From Nemania diffusa (Eukaryota; Ascomycota; Sordariomycetes; Xylariales; Xylariaceae), in the NCBI GenBank assembly GCA_038501195.1, contig JBBPUQ010000003.1:248001-312000 (forward strand): 64,000 bases of DNA, read 5' to 3'. Below the pieces are notes generated by a model. It was not told where the DNA came from and made no database searches. It worked only from the letters and a program-made list of their open reading frames with translations. Shown here in pieces: positions 45,726 to 57,010 of the stretch. Made by a program: the position numbers and the translations under genes. Numbering within the stretch: position 1 is the first letter of the stretch; the number at the start of each line of letters is the position of its first letter.

Positions 45726-46662
45726 ATGGCAAGCACCGTGAAAGCCAACAAGAGACTTCTGGACTCCAACCTGCTTCCCCCTTGCAAAGGCCCAAAACTA
45801 CACGCCTTTGCGGATTCCGGGGCCCCGATAACTTTTCTTGAGCTACTAGAGCGACGCGAACCATATGGCTTTCAAGCCTATGTATTTAAGGTCCTTATTA
45901 AATCTCGAGTTTATGCCTTGAAAGTTGTAAGATACGCGAACGCACTGTTAGCGAAATCTCAGTATTAACGACAAGTATCAGTTCAAGTTCTACAAGCCGT
46001 CTGATGGAAAGGCACTTCTGAGCAAGATGCGAGAGGAAATGGTAACAGATGAACTGGCAGCTTTTCATTGCGACCCATTTTACGCCGAATGCCGTGCCTA
46101 TGGAAGGATAGAAGAGCTGAAAAAGCAAGGGATCATCAAGAGAAAAGTTGCAGCAAAATGCTATGGATTCTTGGGTTTAAGATCCAGTGAAGAAGAGGAG
46201 ATTAATCGCATGGGGGCCAAACTATGGGACCTCCCTAAAGAGGATGACTATCGTAAAAGAGCAGAAGGGAGCCCGCCTCGAGCGATTGTGAAGGAATTTA
46301 TTGAAGGAACGACGCGCCTTGGACTACGAACTTCTAGGCACATGCTTCAAAGCTTGCGCCTACTGAACGAGCATGGAATATTTCTGCGAGATGTCAAAAG
46401 AGAAAATTACAAAGCCGGGGTTTTATTGGATTTCGGATCGTCCTGGACGACACCACATTCGATTATGGATTCAGTACCCGATGAGGTCGCGGAAGTTTGG
46501 AAAAGCGCGGATATGCAGATGTTCGATGATATGCTTGAAGAGTGTAACTTGCATTTCCGCTTACGAGCGGAACCAAATACGCGGTATCAAATGAAGCTCC
46601 GATCATGGGCGTCACGGAATAGAACTACCAAACGTGGAACGTTGTCAAGGCGGGAACCTTGA
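45726..46662 (+). CDS. Degenerate protein-kinase-like protein
   Basis: Model: exons 45726-45926 and 45976-46662; 295 aa, one 49-bp intron with phase-0 junction KV-YQFKFY. Kinase-fold traces: VYALKV (a beta-3 lysine), a central EFIEG hinge-like region, LRDVKRENY where HRDxKxxN is expected, and LLDFGSSW in the DFG position. No glycine-rich loop is visible and the catalytic-loop histidine is leucine, so it may be a weak or inactive kinase. Similar small kinase-like genes are expanded in filamentous ascomycetes and often sit in accessory regions. The C-terminal residues are basic and run antisense to the end of another open frame at 46587-46964. Function unknown. Confidence 0.65.
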
Positions 46663-46964
46663 CCGTTTGCAGGCATTATATATGGGACTGTGGCAGCGCT
46701 GTAACGTAAGCTGCCATTGTCAGATGGAGTTGATGCGGCGGTGGTAGCGCCAACAAGGTTATTGGAGTTTTGTGATGAGACAACTATCTGCGGATTAGTG
46801 AACAAGGGCGTATGTATGTTGTTATGAGATATGTGCTGGTTCTGTACTATATCCCTAACGAGCTTTTCCAATTGGACTAAGCGGTCTTGAACACTCGGAC
46901 TGGCGGTATGAGGAGGTACTGCCATAATGTGGTTATTATGAGCATACGAATATGATAGCGACAA
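46587..46964 (-). pseudogene. Possible fragment of a Zn2Cys6-type regulator
   Basis: A 125-aa frame contains SVQDRLVQLEKLVRDIV, which resembles the coiled linker after the Zn(II)2Cys6 domain in fungal transcription factors, followed by Ser/Asn/Thr-rich sequence. No six-cysteine motif is found in the upstream 200 bp and no downstream fungal-specific domain follows. Its 3' end overlaps the kinase-like gene on the other strand. It could be a relic or a chance frame. Confidence 0.3.
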
Positions 46965-47964
46965 TCCCCGTGAAGGACATGTCTGACATAGCTGCTAACG
47001 ATCGCAGCGCAATCTAACTGTATGTTAGCGAGGGCGGCAGCAAGGGTAGCCACGATATGGCAATGTACTCGGCTGGGAGGCGGTCTACTTTAGCGTATCT
47101 CGGTTTTCAACTCACTTTCAACGGCGATAAAGGCTAAAAGCCCGCGTAGACTTGGCTCACTGACTACTGCTTCCTTGTTTCGGTAGAGGGGGCGGAAGCG
47201 AAGAGACTATACTTTCTATTCTGGACTAACAACTTACAAGCTCGATTCTGTTTTATCTAATGTGTTACTAACGATATGAAGAAACAAACTTTGCCACATT
47301 TGCTTCATGAAAGGGCAATCCACGTAACTAATAATCGAACCGTTGAACAATTTATGTTAGGTCATGAAGCTCTGACAGATCCACCTTATCATGTGAGACA
47401 AGACCCAACAACAAAATAGGAAGAACTTAGATAGGACTACAACAAGTAGAATTGCAGCTAAGAATATATGTTATTCCGACTTATGTAATCTGACATCGTT
47501 AATCCGATACGCGGAGCGGAGTCCTACGTACCATACAGGTGGAACCATCTCCGTCGTCCACGGAGCAGGTCGCCGATGACACGGAGACCTACGTTAGCGT
47601 AAAGTATATTACTGTACATTATCTGAGCGCTCATAGGCTATGCGATATGTCTAACTCTCAGTATATAATTATCTACTTGCTATTGCGCTCATGCCTCCTT
47701 TACATACACCGCCTCAGGTTATAATAGCAAGATTGCATTCACGAACGGAACCCTTCTGCAGGTCATCAATCTATAATGGCCGACTTAAATATCGTGAGGG
47801 GCCCTCAGGATCTTCGCTGAGGTAATATCAGCAGAAGACCAATAGCTATCTCAAACCAAAGAAGAGGAAAAGGAGTGACTGCGCCACATCTTGTTCAAGC
47901 CACACTTGACAATTCCCAAACCCCTAAAAGTAGATTCACTTTTAGGCATTCAAAATTCAAATCG
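46965..47964. other. Intergenic, no supported gene
   Basis: Only short frames without features occur here. The end carries the 3' region of the HET-domain gene. Confidence 0.5.
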
Positions 47965-49909
47965 TTATTCAATCCGCACAATAGCTTTTGTGCCACGATA
48001 GAAGATATCGCTTTGTTCAAACAGTCCCAAGCCTAGCCGTTCATAGACACCTTCTTTTCCAGAATCACCTAGAAGTAATGCATGAAAACTAGGACCTTCG
48101 GTTTGCTCAGGGTTAATATCCATCCCAAGGAGAATACAGAGAACGGTAATGTCGGAGTACGGTTCAAACCGGGCACCAGGTCTCCCCCGTCGGAGTGTAG
48201 ATCCGCTCCTCACCAACAGGCAATCCTCCATAAACTGGGTTAATAAATCTGGGGAGTTTCCAAGCTGGAATCCTGGAGTTAGAACTGGTCGTGAAAGGTG
48301 TTGCTGAGACAACGAAATTTCGAAAACAATGCCGCGGAGTACTAGTTGCCCACTAGCAACTCTACCTAAAGCATTCAGGCCGGCAGGCTTGCAATGAACC
48401 TCTTCGACGGTCATAAATCGTTCAGAATTGTAATAATCAAGAATGCCCGGAAAATATATTGATTGCCCAACCGAAGCCCAGGACCAGGATGGCGCAATGT
48501 ATTCACTATGCATAGTTCTTAGGGGAGTCGGGTCGTCTTTACGTCTTGACACTGCCCAGGTAAGACTCAAAGGCAAGTCCTCCTTCCACAGACCCGCAAT
48601 GTACTCCCAATTGAGTTGTCTTTCGAATTTAGTAGCCACTCCACTCAAGGCAGGAAGACAGTCAGTCGGGTATGTCAAGTCACGACTCGAGAACTGACTT
48701 ATGAGACTCCTCCAAAGTTTGTTGGCATCCTTACCCAAACTTGAGAGCTCGCGACTGCAAAGTTGATCGGCAGAGTTAATAGAAGGTTGTCTCTTATCCT
48801 CTTCCATCTTGCTCGAGCGGCACGCCCAAAATAGTTTGGCGCCGGTATAATATAAGACTCTCTTCGATAGGAGACCCTCCTGAAACGTCCATGCTCTTGT
48901 AGCGAGAACATCTCCATCTTCTATGGCTTGCCTAGTCGTTGAAAGATAGCCGCCTGTAAGAGCAATCCGCTGTGATATGACGTTGATTGGTCGTCCCGAC
49001 GACTCTATGTACTGAAAATATTGAGGTCTCCAAACCTCGGAACGTTGGCGTAAGAATGGTACTGATCCATCTCTCGACGAGGAAGCGGAAATGGTAAAAA
49101 TTGCATTTTCGTAGTAATCGCACATCTTAGCCGACTCTTTCTCCCAGTCCTTTTCGTCATTTTGGATAATGCACAAACTGTCTATCCAAAGATAGTCGAT
49201 CCTCATGTGCAAGCAAACTTGTATTGCGTCTTGGAAAACTGCAGATAGCTGAGAGAAAGGGATGCCTTCCTTCAGAGACTGGCGGTTTGAAAGAAGAGCT
49301 CGCAAGGGTTGATAGTTGCCCCAACAATGGCTGAGAGCCACGTAGTGAGCTCTATCAACTTCATCTTCGCAAAGTCTAAGAACTTTTTCGTGACTCGGAG
49401 GAGGCCATGTGCCCCCATTTTGGATTTTTAGGACTCTTTTAGGAAGATTAGGAGGAGAGGACAACGGAGTACAAGACTGATGCGACGAGAGACATTCTTC
49501 CAGACACACACGAAGAAATTCAAAGCATTCATCCGAGTCGGATCTAGAATATGGAGATGTAGGGCAAAAAGGAACTAATTCGAATTCCTCGGACTACATA
49601 GGTAGTTAGCACTTTGATTGATGGGGATCTTAAAATAAAAGGATAAGTATTACACACCTCATGATCTAGGTAAATATCCAGCAGTGTATGAAGATTTCCG
49701 TTAGCTCGCAGTTGGATCAGTGGCCGGCGACCCGGGGATGACATCATCGTCAGACTGAATTTGCCATCCGAGATATGGGGAGATACTATCGCGGCTAGTA
49801 TTTCACAGTATTTGCAATTTCCGTCTCGTTGGCTGTCAAGCCACCGCTGATCGAGATCTAACCACCATGAGGACCAATTATGACAGAGTCGACAGGTACC
49901 AGTCACCAT
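47965..49909 (-). CDS. HET-domain heterokaryon incompatibility protein
   Basis: Model on the minus strand: exons 49909-49658 and 49593-47965; 626 aa, one 64-bp intron. The HET domain is clear: YVALSHCWG, RIDYLWIDSLCIIQND with the following KDWEKESAKM, then YYENAIFTISASSS and the third block TRAWTFQEGLLSKRVLYY. The N-terminal ~85 residues have CRLCHNW and CKYCEIL pairs, common before HET domains. The C-terminal region (SWSWASVGQ and onward) is the usual HET-protein tail. HET domains act in cell death triggered when genetically different strains fuse; they resemble TIR domains in fold. No frameshift is seen, so the gene looks functional. It stands alone, without an adjacent NLR or partner gene. 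Confidence 0.9.
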
Positions 49910-50752
49910 GTCCGCGATAACAACTATTGAAGATATGAAATGTCGAAAGTTTTGGAGCTAAAGATACCTCCTTAGCATGCGGGCTTTTATATCGAAAGTC
50001 GTAAGCAGAACACCATCGGGAGATTTAACCGCAGTACAACCAAAATAAGTTAGCTGGTACCTGTCACGTGATATTGTAGATCGTCAGGATCGCCCCGACA
50101 GTAAGAGAATGAACTAAGAATTACTAAAAGCCTTTTAATATATTGAAATTTATAACATGGTGTAGCTTCGAAATAGAGAGAGAGCGGGGGGAGGAACTAA
50201 TGATGACGCGGAACTAGTTAAACTTATAAGTTACGTCAGTTGCTAAGATTCTTCTTTTATGTCACCACTGAGTCTAATACGATACCGCCTGAAATAGTAG
50301 GATTAATAGATATGGCAATATTTCTTTTACGAAAAGGGTGGATGATCGCACACGACGGCAACTGGGAGAGATTATTGACACGAAGGGTCTAAGAGGAAGG
50401 GCTGGGCGTGGTGATGATTGCAGCATTGGAGAAAACAATTTGATTTGTTATTCTATAAGTATATGGAGACGGGACAGGCTCATGGGCCATATAAATGCGG
50501 GTTGTCTATAGATAGTACCTACAAAAGTAATATTCTAAAGAAATATTTTCACATCATCAGGTGCGGGGGGGGAAAAAGGGGTAGGGGGAGGTGAAGATAA
50601 TAGAGGGATATAAAATGATTACTACTCTATATATTGTATTGCAAACATCATCAGGATAACTGGGTCGTGTGAAAATAATCAATAGACAGAAACGTACTCA
50701 AAAATCGATTGTTAGTTTACCCCTTGCTTGCTTCGGGGATCTGAAAAGTACG
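49910..50752. other. Intergenic, no supported gene
   Basis: AT-rich DNA upstream of the HET-domain gene and downstream of the next minus-strand gene. A G-run (about 50,564-50,592) is the only compositional oddity. Confidence 0.5.
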
Positions 50753-51753
50753 TCAAGCTGAAGATTTACCTTTTCCTTCTATCTTTTCCGCCATAGCAAC
50801 TAGCCCACGATTGGTTTTCCCCTGAGCGTGTAACCACCATAACCCGAGCGAGGTGATGAGTACCATTAAAAGGCAGCGATCTCCCAGCTTGATGAATTGC
50901 GCATCTCCCGTAATTGTAAGATCGAACGGGTGTTTGGGATGTTCGAGGAATCTACGCCACGAGAATATAGCAACTACTTCGTTCTCATTGCTCTCTTTCG
51001 CAGCGCTCTGGCTGCTACTACCACCCTCGGGACCGCCAAGCCCCGAATTAGGAGATAGCCACAGGAGCTTGAAGCCACCGTTCTGTGTGCTGTCGTCTCT
51101 CTCGTTCTTCTTCACCTTCTTCCACTCGAACGTCTCGCGGCGTATATGTTTCCCGCGCCCGACCGCGAGACCGAAACGAAACGCGACGTTGTTGTCGGGC
51201 TTAGGTGTAGTGTGCGAGCGCATGGTCTCCGATGTCCACCCGTACGGTTGGCTTCCGCGCAAAAACACAACATTTTTGTTGCTGATCGAGAACCCGGGCA
51301 ACGCGGATCGCTGACCAAATGCGGCAAGCAGGTCGTCTTTAGTGCTGGGTCCGTTATAAAGATGTAGACCTCGGTGGAGTCCGAGAGGCCCTGACACGCT
51401 GTAGCCACTGTGCCCCTGAACGGCGAAAAGACGATCGCGCTCGTCATTTCCGCAGACACTGGTGATAATAGTGTTAGTATAAACTGTAGTTTAGCTGGGA
51501 ATCTTGGATCTCGAATCTCTTACTGAAATGTTTTGAGCCCCGCTAGGTTCCACTGGTAGTAGATTTTCATAACTGGAGGAAAGTAGCCATACAACAGTAG
51601 TCTCGGTGCTTTAATTAGGAATGAGGTTTCATCTGAATCCTGATGTCTATTTGCAGCTTTGAAGTGATCTAGAGATCCCTCCTCCTCTGCCTCTGCCTTC
51701 TGGTCCTGTTGCTCGACCGGGACTTCAGCTCCTGACATATCCCTCTGCTCCAT
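50753..51753 (-). CDS. Uncharacterised fungal protein
   Basis: Model on the minus strand: exons 51753-51524 and 51458-50753; 311 aa, one 65-bp intron (phase 2). The N-terminus is acidic (EVPVEQQDQKAEAEEEG). The conserved-looking core includes LKTFHVCGNDERDRLFAVQ, SGPLGLHRGLHLYNGPSTKD and HIRRETFEWKKVKK. I recognise this pattern from many unannotated ascomycete proteins but cannot name a domain; a tubby/LURP-like beta fold is one guess. A hydrophobic segment near the C-terminus (CLLMVLITSLGLWWL) could be a buried helix or a membrane anchor. No catalytic motif is visible. Intact splice frame and composition support a real gene. Confidence 0.7.
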
Positions 51754-52718
51754 AATGACGGTAGTTTAAGTAATAAACTAATTCTTAGATATTGGTAAAG
51801 ATGATATCAGAAGGTGCTAGGTATATCATATTAACGAGAGCTTGGTTGTTGCGAGCTGATGTTGTCAAAGGACAGGCTACTTGTAGAGGACAGGTAATGA
51901 TTATACCCCATGAGCCTCGGACGAGAATGCCCCTTGCGTCGGTATTCTGTACAACCAACAACAACAAAACAGCAACCCCTGCCATACCTACCACCTCGGC
52001 TATTTATTCCTCCACAGGATCACTCCAAACAGCGACCACGTTCTACAAACTCTGGTTCAAATGAGTTCAGCTTTGTTTCGTATAAAGGACTACTTGAATT
52101 TGCTTGTTTGCTAGTATATGAGCCGTTGATGAGTTTGCGCAGTGAAGGCTCCGGTGATTCATACAGGTTGCTAAAATTAGTTCGTACGTACAGATGCTCG
52201 AGTGGCGTGTGGTTCGAGTTGTTTGTTCGGTGCGAATAGCTAACGAAGTCCTTGTATGTATAATTCGTTATATTTGCACGTAATACTTGTACCGCAAGAA
52301 ATTTACATCCGTGCGTAAATATAACATTATAAACTTTAATTCGCGCGTAAAATATCGTGACTAACAACGAGCGTTCGGGTTTAAGTATTCTAATACACAC
52401 CCAAATGAAAAGGGACGTAAAGTGGTGTCAGGTAAGATCCATGTGTAACTGCATTTGTGGATACGGCTAATACTACTTGCAAGAGTCTAGTAATCCATTG
52501 CAATGCAGTTTGAAGGTTGAACAACAAACTATCCTTTAGTTTACATGTTTAGATCCCAAAACAGACACAAGTTACACTATTATTTAATATTATTAAACTA
52601 TTGCTCAGGATTTAGGACTATTACACTCTTAAAGTATTTAATCATTCAACCAATTATTCCAACGTATTTGGGAACAGTAGATTTGGCATAATAACCCAAG
52701 CCACGATTGGGTACTCGT
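51754..52718. other. Intergenic, no supported gene
   Basis: Open frames on both strands overlap and lack features. The region near 52,240-52,400 holds several CGTAAA/CGCGTAA-type words. No gene or element is supported. Confidence 0.45.
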
Positions 52719-53888
52719 CTACTGAAGAAGCTGGGCAAGGATTAAGGGATACCTCCAGCTAGGTACTAGGCAGAAGAAGACAGTAACAACCCAAATATAA
52801 CCCAGAAATTTCAAGTAGGTAGTCGTGGGTTTCCTCGGTAACCTTGTAGCAACCAACTTCTCCATAAGACAAATAGAAAAATTGGAGAGAAAAAACCGAA
52901 GCTCAGGGACTACGCCGCCTTGGCCAAGAATAATCCAGTTCACCATCACGTGGAAAAGCCCAGAAAGCATGAAAATCCAAAGTGCCCGGAGTGCTTTTCC
53001 ACCAGTCCCAGAAAGTTTTCTCCGCCGCCCTGGTGCTTGTTGAAGAGAACTGGCCAAGAATTGCGGCATAAAAAGCTCGAAAGGAGCTAGGTGAAGTCGC
53101 TGCCAGAAAATACCCCAAAAGCGCAGTAGTGAGTATGCTTCAGCCACGGACCCAAACAATGGGGCCCACTCATCAGGCAGGTCCCATCGTAAGATGGCAA
53201 CGAATATCAGAGCAAGGAAGTGGTGACATGTGTTGAGAACGAAGTAGGTATCCCATATCCAGTTTAATGATAACACTGCTCTGAGACAGAGGTCTGTTTT
53301 ATCAAAAGGTGGGATGATGCCTTGTTTGACCGATTCAAAATCTGAGAAGTGGATACCCAAATTGATGAAAGCATGAAAAGAAAGAAACGAGATAATCTTC
53401 TGCGTGATAAGCAACAAAAATATCTGTTTAGATTTCTCCAAGATGAAAGCGAGGGTGTTATAGGAGACAGTGCCAATCTCTTCTCTCAGTGGTGCTCTGC
53501 GAATGTTGACCCATGTTCTGATGACGATCTTTAGACGTTGAATAGGCGGTATATGTCTTAGAACAAGGAGTCGTTGTTCAAGAATAAGCACAGATAAGGT
53601 ATGCAGTGTGGCCCATAGAACAAATTGCACCCACACACGCGGCGGTATGGGCAGAGACCGAAGAGCTTCTGCCCGTAAACAGGCCAACAGGCTCAGAGAA
53701 TGGCCAATAATTAGAAGGTGTCGCATATAGCCCCTCTGCCGCTGGATCGCAAAGTAGAAGATCCCGAAGGAGAGGAGAAATGAGGCGAAAGGGTTCATCG
53801 AAACAATCAGTAGTTCTAAGTCTTGCCGTCCTAGCATCGGGAAGTGTTCGTTGATGAGTGAAACAATGGAGAACAGAGAAAAGGCCAT
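52719..53888 (-). CDS. Wax-synthase-like membrane-bound O-acyltransferase
   Basis: An intronless frame of 389 aa from MAFSLF (an upstream ATG at 53945 would add 19 unconserved residues). It has about eight hydrophobic segments. Family motifs: SLLRFWGIFWQRLH, the substrate-proximal FWG block of wax synthase-like acyltransferases, and SGLFHVMVNW, whose histidine is the likely catalytic residue of MBOAT-type enzymes. Such fungal proteins transfer acyl groups from acyl-CoA to hydroxyls, often acetylating terpenoid or polyketide products at the endoplasmic reticulum. No other biosynthetic-cluster genes are next to it, so the substrate cannot be inferred. In many homologues the motif reads FWxxxWHQ; here it is FWGIFWQRLH. 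Confidence 0.8.
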   Translation of the reverse strand: MAFSLFSIVSLINEHFPMLGRQDLELLIVSMNPFASFLLSFGIFYFAIQRQRGYMRHLLIIGHSLSLLACLRAEALRSLPIPPRVWVQFVLWATLHTLSVLILEQRLLVLRHIPPIQRLKIVIRTWVNIRRAPLREEIGTVSYNTLAFILEKSKQIFLLLITQKIISFLSFHAFINLGIHFSDFESVKQGIIPPFDKTDLCLRAVLSLNWIWDTYFVLNTCHHFLALIFVAILRWDLPDEWAPLFGSVAEAYSLLRFWGIFWQRLHLAPFELFMPQFLASSLQQAPGRRRKLSGTGGKALRALWIFMLSGLFHVMVNWIILGQGGVVPELRFFLSNFSICLMEKLVATRLPRKPTTTYLKFLGYIWVVTVFFCLVPSWRYPLILAQLLQ

Positions 53889-54203
53889 TTTTGACTTGGT
53901 AATTATACTTGACGAAGCAGACCTGCAAGGGCCAGGGGCCCCCATTGGTAAATATCATCTCCGACAACAGCCGATTAACAAACGAACATAGAGCTAGCCA
54001 CTTCACAAACTGTCCCCACTGTCATTTCCAGCACGATAACCTCGAAGGTTGAGTGAGTATAAGACTAGAGGCATTGCCCTAAGTATATCGGTTCAGATCA
54101 GTCCCTCATCACAACAGCTTATTCACTATTACTCGAACTCTCAGTCTCTCATCTACCACCACGTCCAACAGACCTCAAGAACAATTCTTCCACATCGCCC
54201 ACT
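53889..54203. promoter_or_regulatory. Divergent promoter between acyltransferase and small-protein genes
   Basis: About 315 bp separate two oppositely oriented start codons. It includes a C/A-rich leader for the plus-strand gene (54,110-54,203). No specific site is assigned. Confidence 0.4.
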
Positions 54204-54713
54204 ATGCCTCTTGAACTCATCGTAGAGATCGCAGAAGCTGTTAAATTTGCCATCCTTGGTGGTGCGATTGCCGGAGCTATAGGCGAGTACTGCAAACACC
54301 ACAAAAATGTCGCTGGCTGCATTAAGAGCCGCTCAATCATCGACACCGAGAACGTTCCTCGGATGCGAATCGGGCGCGGGGCCGCGGCCGGACCCTGCGG
54401 CGTACCGCAGCAACATTTCGATGATTGTCACGCCCAGCTTGCTGGCACTCATGTCAAAAGCTCAATCCCTTCTCCCGGTGGTCAGTTTATGTGCTCTTTT
54501 GTACAATAACCAACATATTCTAACGAGGTTGATGTAGTGGCTCAATTCGACGGGGTACCTCAAGCATGCATGGACCTCGCCTCGTCTCTAACCGGGGCCT
54601 GCGGCGACAAAGGCCCGGCAGTCAATACATGCGGCTCGGCCTGCCTTCACTATTCCAACTTGAGTGACGAGCAGTTCGCGACGCTATCTAACGCACTCAC
54701 CGGCAAGAAATAG
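54204..54713 (+). CDS. Small cysteine-containing protein of unknown function
   Basis: Model: exons 54204-54480 and 54538-54713; 150 aa, one 57-bp intron joined as SPG-VAQF. An N-terminal amphipathic or hydrophobic stretch (VKFAILGGAIAGAIGEY) is followed by KHHKNVAGC and a pattern of about eight cysteines (GPCGVPQQHFDDCH, QACMDL, GACGDKG, NTCGSACLHYS). The layout recurs in small ascomycete proteins without an assigned function. It lacks a classical signal peptide, but the glycine-rich segment could insert in a membrane. It is divergently arranged with the wax-synthase-like gene. Confidence 0.65.
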
Positions 54714-55766
54714 AAAGGGGGACACTTTCATTTGAGTTGGATTGAACGTGGATTGTTAATTACCTCGTTCAACTGTTTTGATCTTAAGACTAGGATAGAG
54801 ACTTCTTGCTCTTGTTTTCACTTCATTTTTGGCATATTCATAGGTATTGCACTGGTGTATATTAAGCATTAAATCTAGACAATTGGGCTCATTCACCATC
54901 ATATTATCCAGTGCTATATTACAGTCTCCATGGTTCTTGAGTGCCAGTTTGAATTCTAGACCTTGTGAGCTTGCAATGGTAGAGGTAAGCTTGGCTAGAA
55001 TGTAATATTCGAAAAGATCTCACATTCTCCGAGTAATAAAACATAGCAAGAAAGACTGTCAATGTACTGCCGCTAGCCTAGTAGTGATTTGCAGCTTGTG
55101 TGAATACATCTAAGAAACAGCTGCCCCATTTTAAAGCTGGACCAGACCCCTCCCGTGTAGCTGTATGAGTCGTTTTAGCTTTAAGATACCTGGTTCGTAA
55201 AATTCGCGAAATGTAAACAGGATACTATTATATACAATCAGCCTTGATATATCTTTCTTTATTTCTGACATTCAACGATATTGTCGAAGTTAACCGCCCC
55301 ACCAAATCCTGCGAAGCGAAAAGGGAATGAAAGATTGTCTTAACGTTTCGGGAGCTCTTGTTCTCCTACATGCAGGGGAGTTGAAGGAAAAGGGGGTGAC
55401 TCAGGTCCAGGTGTCCTTGGGAGGAGTAGGAGAAGTTGCCTTTTTCCGGGAATTTAATGGTTCCTTTTTTTGTTCAGACGGCATTTGAGTGGAGATCAAG
55501 CACCGATAAAAAACGGAATATAGGCCGACTAAGGTTCACCAACAGTCCGGGGTAGCAGAGCCGCCGGATGAGTCAGCAGGCGCCTCCATAGGTGTTCACC
55601 ACTCCATACCTATTACTTCTGCTCTCTCATCTTGGTAGAGTTGGCAGACATGAGAGATTACATGATAATTCATCCTAATTCCTTACTAGCTAAAAAAATT
55701 CATTCACACACTCCGTCGCACGTGAGACATTTTGAGAAAAAACTATTCAATCATAATCCTTAACAT
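54714..55766. other. Intergenic, no supported gene
   Basis: AT-rich DNA with only short featureless frames. Nothing is supported. Confidence 0.5.
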
Positions 55767-56830
55767 CTATATACTTTCAATCAATTTTAAGGCATCAGTC
55801 AACCGTTGAGCTATGGAGGCTAAGCTGAGCTCCTCATTGGGCTGCTCGCCCTCGCCCTCGCCCTCGCTGTCATTGCTGTCATCGCCATTTATGTCGGTTC
55901 TACGCTGGGAGGTTTTCTTATGGTTTATTGTCACATCTTTCCCTTTAAGCATAGTTTTAGGTATGGACCTAACTTGATCGTTTTGACAGGATTCGAGATA
56001 GAACAGCAGCGCTCGTTCCTTCTCTGCTAATTCACCGCCGAAATAGTCGTAGTCCTTCCTCCCGACCTTCAACGGCTTCACCCGGAGTTCGACCTCTTGA
56101 AGTGCAATGGAGGCACGTACAGCCAGCCAACTGTAGCTGTCGAATGTCGAGTCTACAAGGCGATCATCTAAGAGCTTTCGGACGTCGTCCTGGGCTACGA
56201 AGTCGCGCGTCGTGCGATGGAGATAATGTACTGTCGAACGGACGAAATGATGCTGCGCCGAGAAAGGCAGTTTGTCATGCTTGATATTACAGTCAGGATT
56301 CTCTTCTATTGTCGAGACAGGAGACCCAGCTCCGTCTACCCGTAGCTCTAGCAAGCTCGCATTAGCTCATCAAGCTTAAGTGCACTTAATAACACCTCGC
56401 AATCTTGGTCGGTATGCTCATACCGAGTTCCAAAGCATCATACCCACGTTCCCCAACATACCAGAGCTGCAACGCGCTCGGGGGAGCAATCGAACTCTGC
56501 ATGACGCTGAGCAAGCAGGTAGACGCGCGCCAATAGCGTTGGGGTATGCGCTGAAGCATGAGGCGGTAAAGGTCGTTCAGATCTCCAGGTAGCTCTTCGA
56601 TGCGTTGCCCCAAAACGGATAGTTCGTCTCCATTCCGAAGGCCGTCGATCACCGGCTTGATCACCAAATGTACCCAGAGAAACACGCCTTTGACCTTAGA
56701 AAGAATAGTCGAACAGAAATCAGGAATAGTTCCCGGGTTGGCCGCTTCCAAGATCCTCATGAATGGCTGAGCATGAAAGGAATTAGCTGTGAGTTGATCG
56801 ACATATAAAGTGGGATAAATTCAGTGTTTT
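55767..56830 (-). pseudogene. Truncated, frameshifted NACHT/NLR remnant
   Basis: Minus-strand sequence reads like the C-terminal part of a fungal NACHT domain and its downstream helical region: YVDQLTANSFHAQPFM, SKVKGVFLWVHLVIKPVIDG, LPGDLNDLYRLMLQRIP, then LLELRVDG, VHYLHRTTRDFV and an acidic end. No Walker A or B lies upstream; the match stops near 56,830. Between IPTKIAR (about 56,393) and LLELRVDG (about 56,353) the homologous reading passes through all three frames (VLLSALKLDEL is in a second frame and LLELRVDG in a third), with stops in each. So at least two frameshifting indels and a 5' truncation have occurred. It is probably a dead NLR allele or paralogue. Confidence 0.75.
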
Positions 56831-57010
56831 TGGTGTTTTATTTTTATTTTAGTTTTGTCGGTATTAGTATACCTAGCCTACCGTCTCGGTACCTGCCTAA
56901 ATCCCCGCCCGATCCTCTCCATTTTCATCCACAAACTGGGACAATCCGTAGAACCCTACCATTTCATCGAAATCTATATTTATCGCATTTCCAGCTTAGA
57001 CCTAGAAGTC

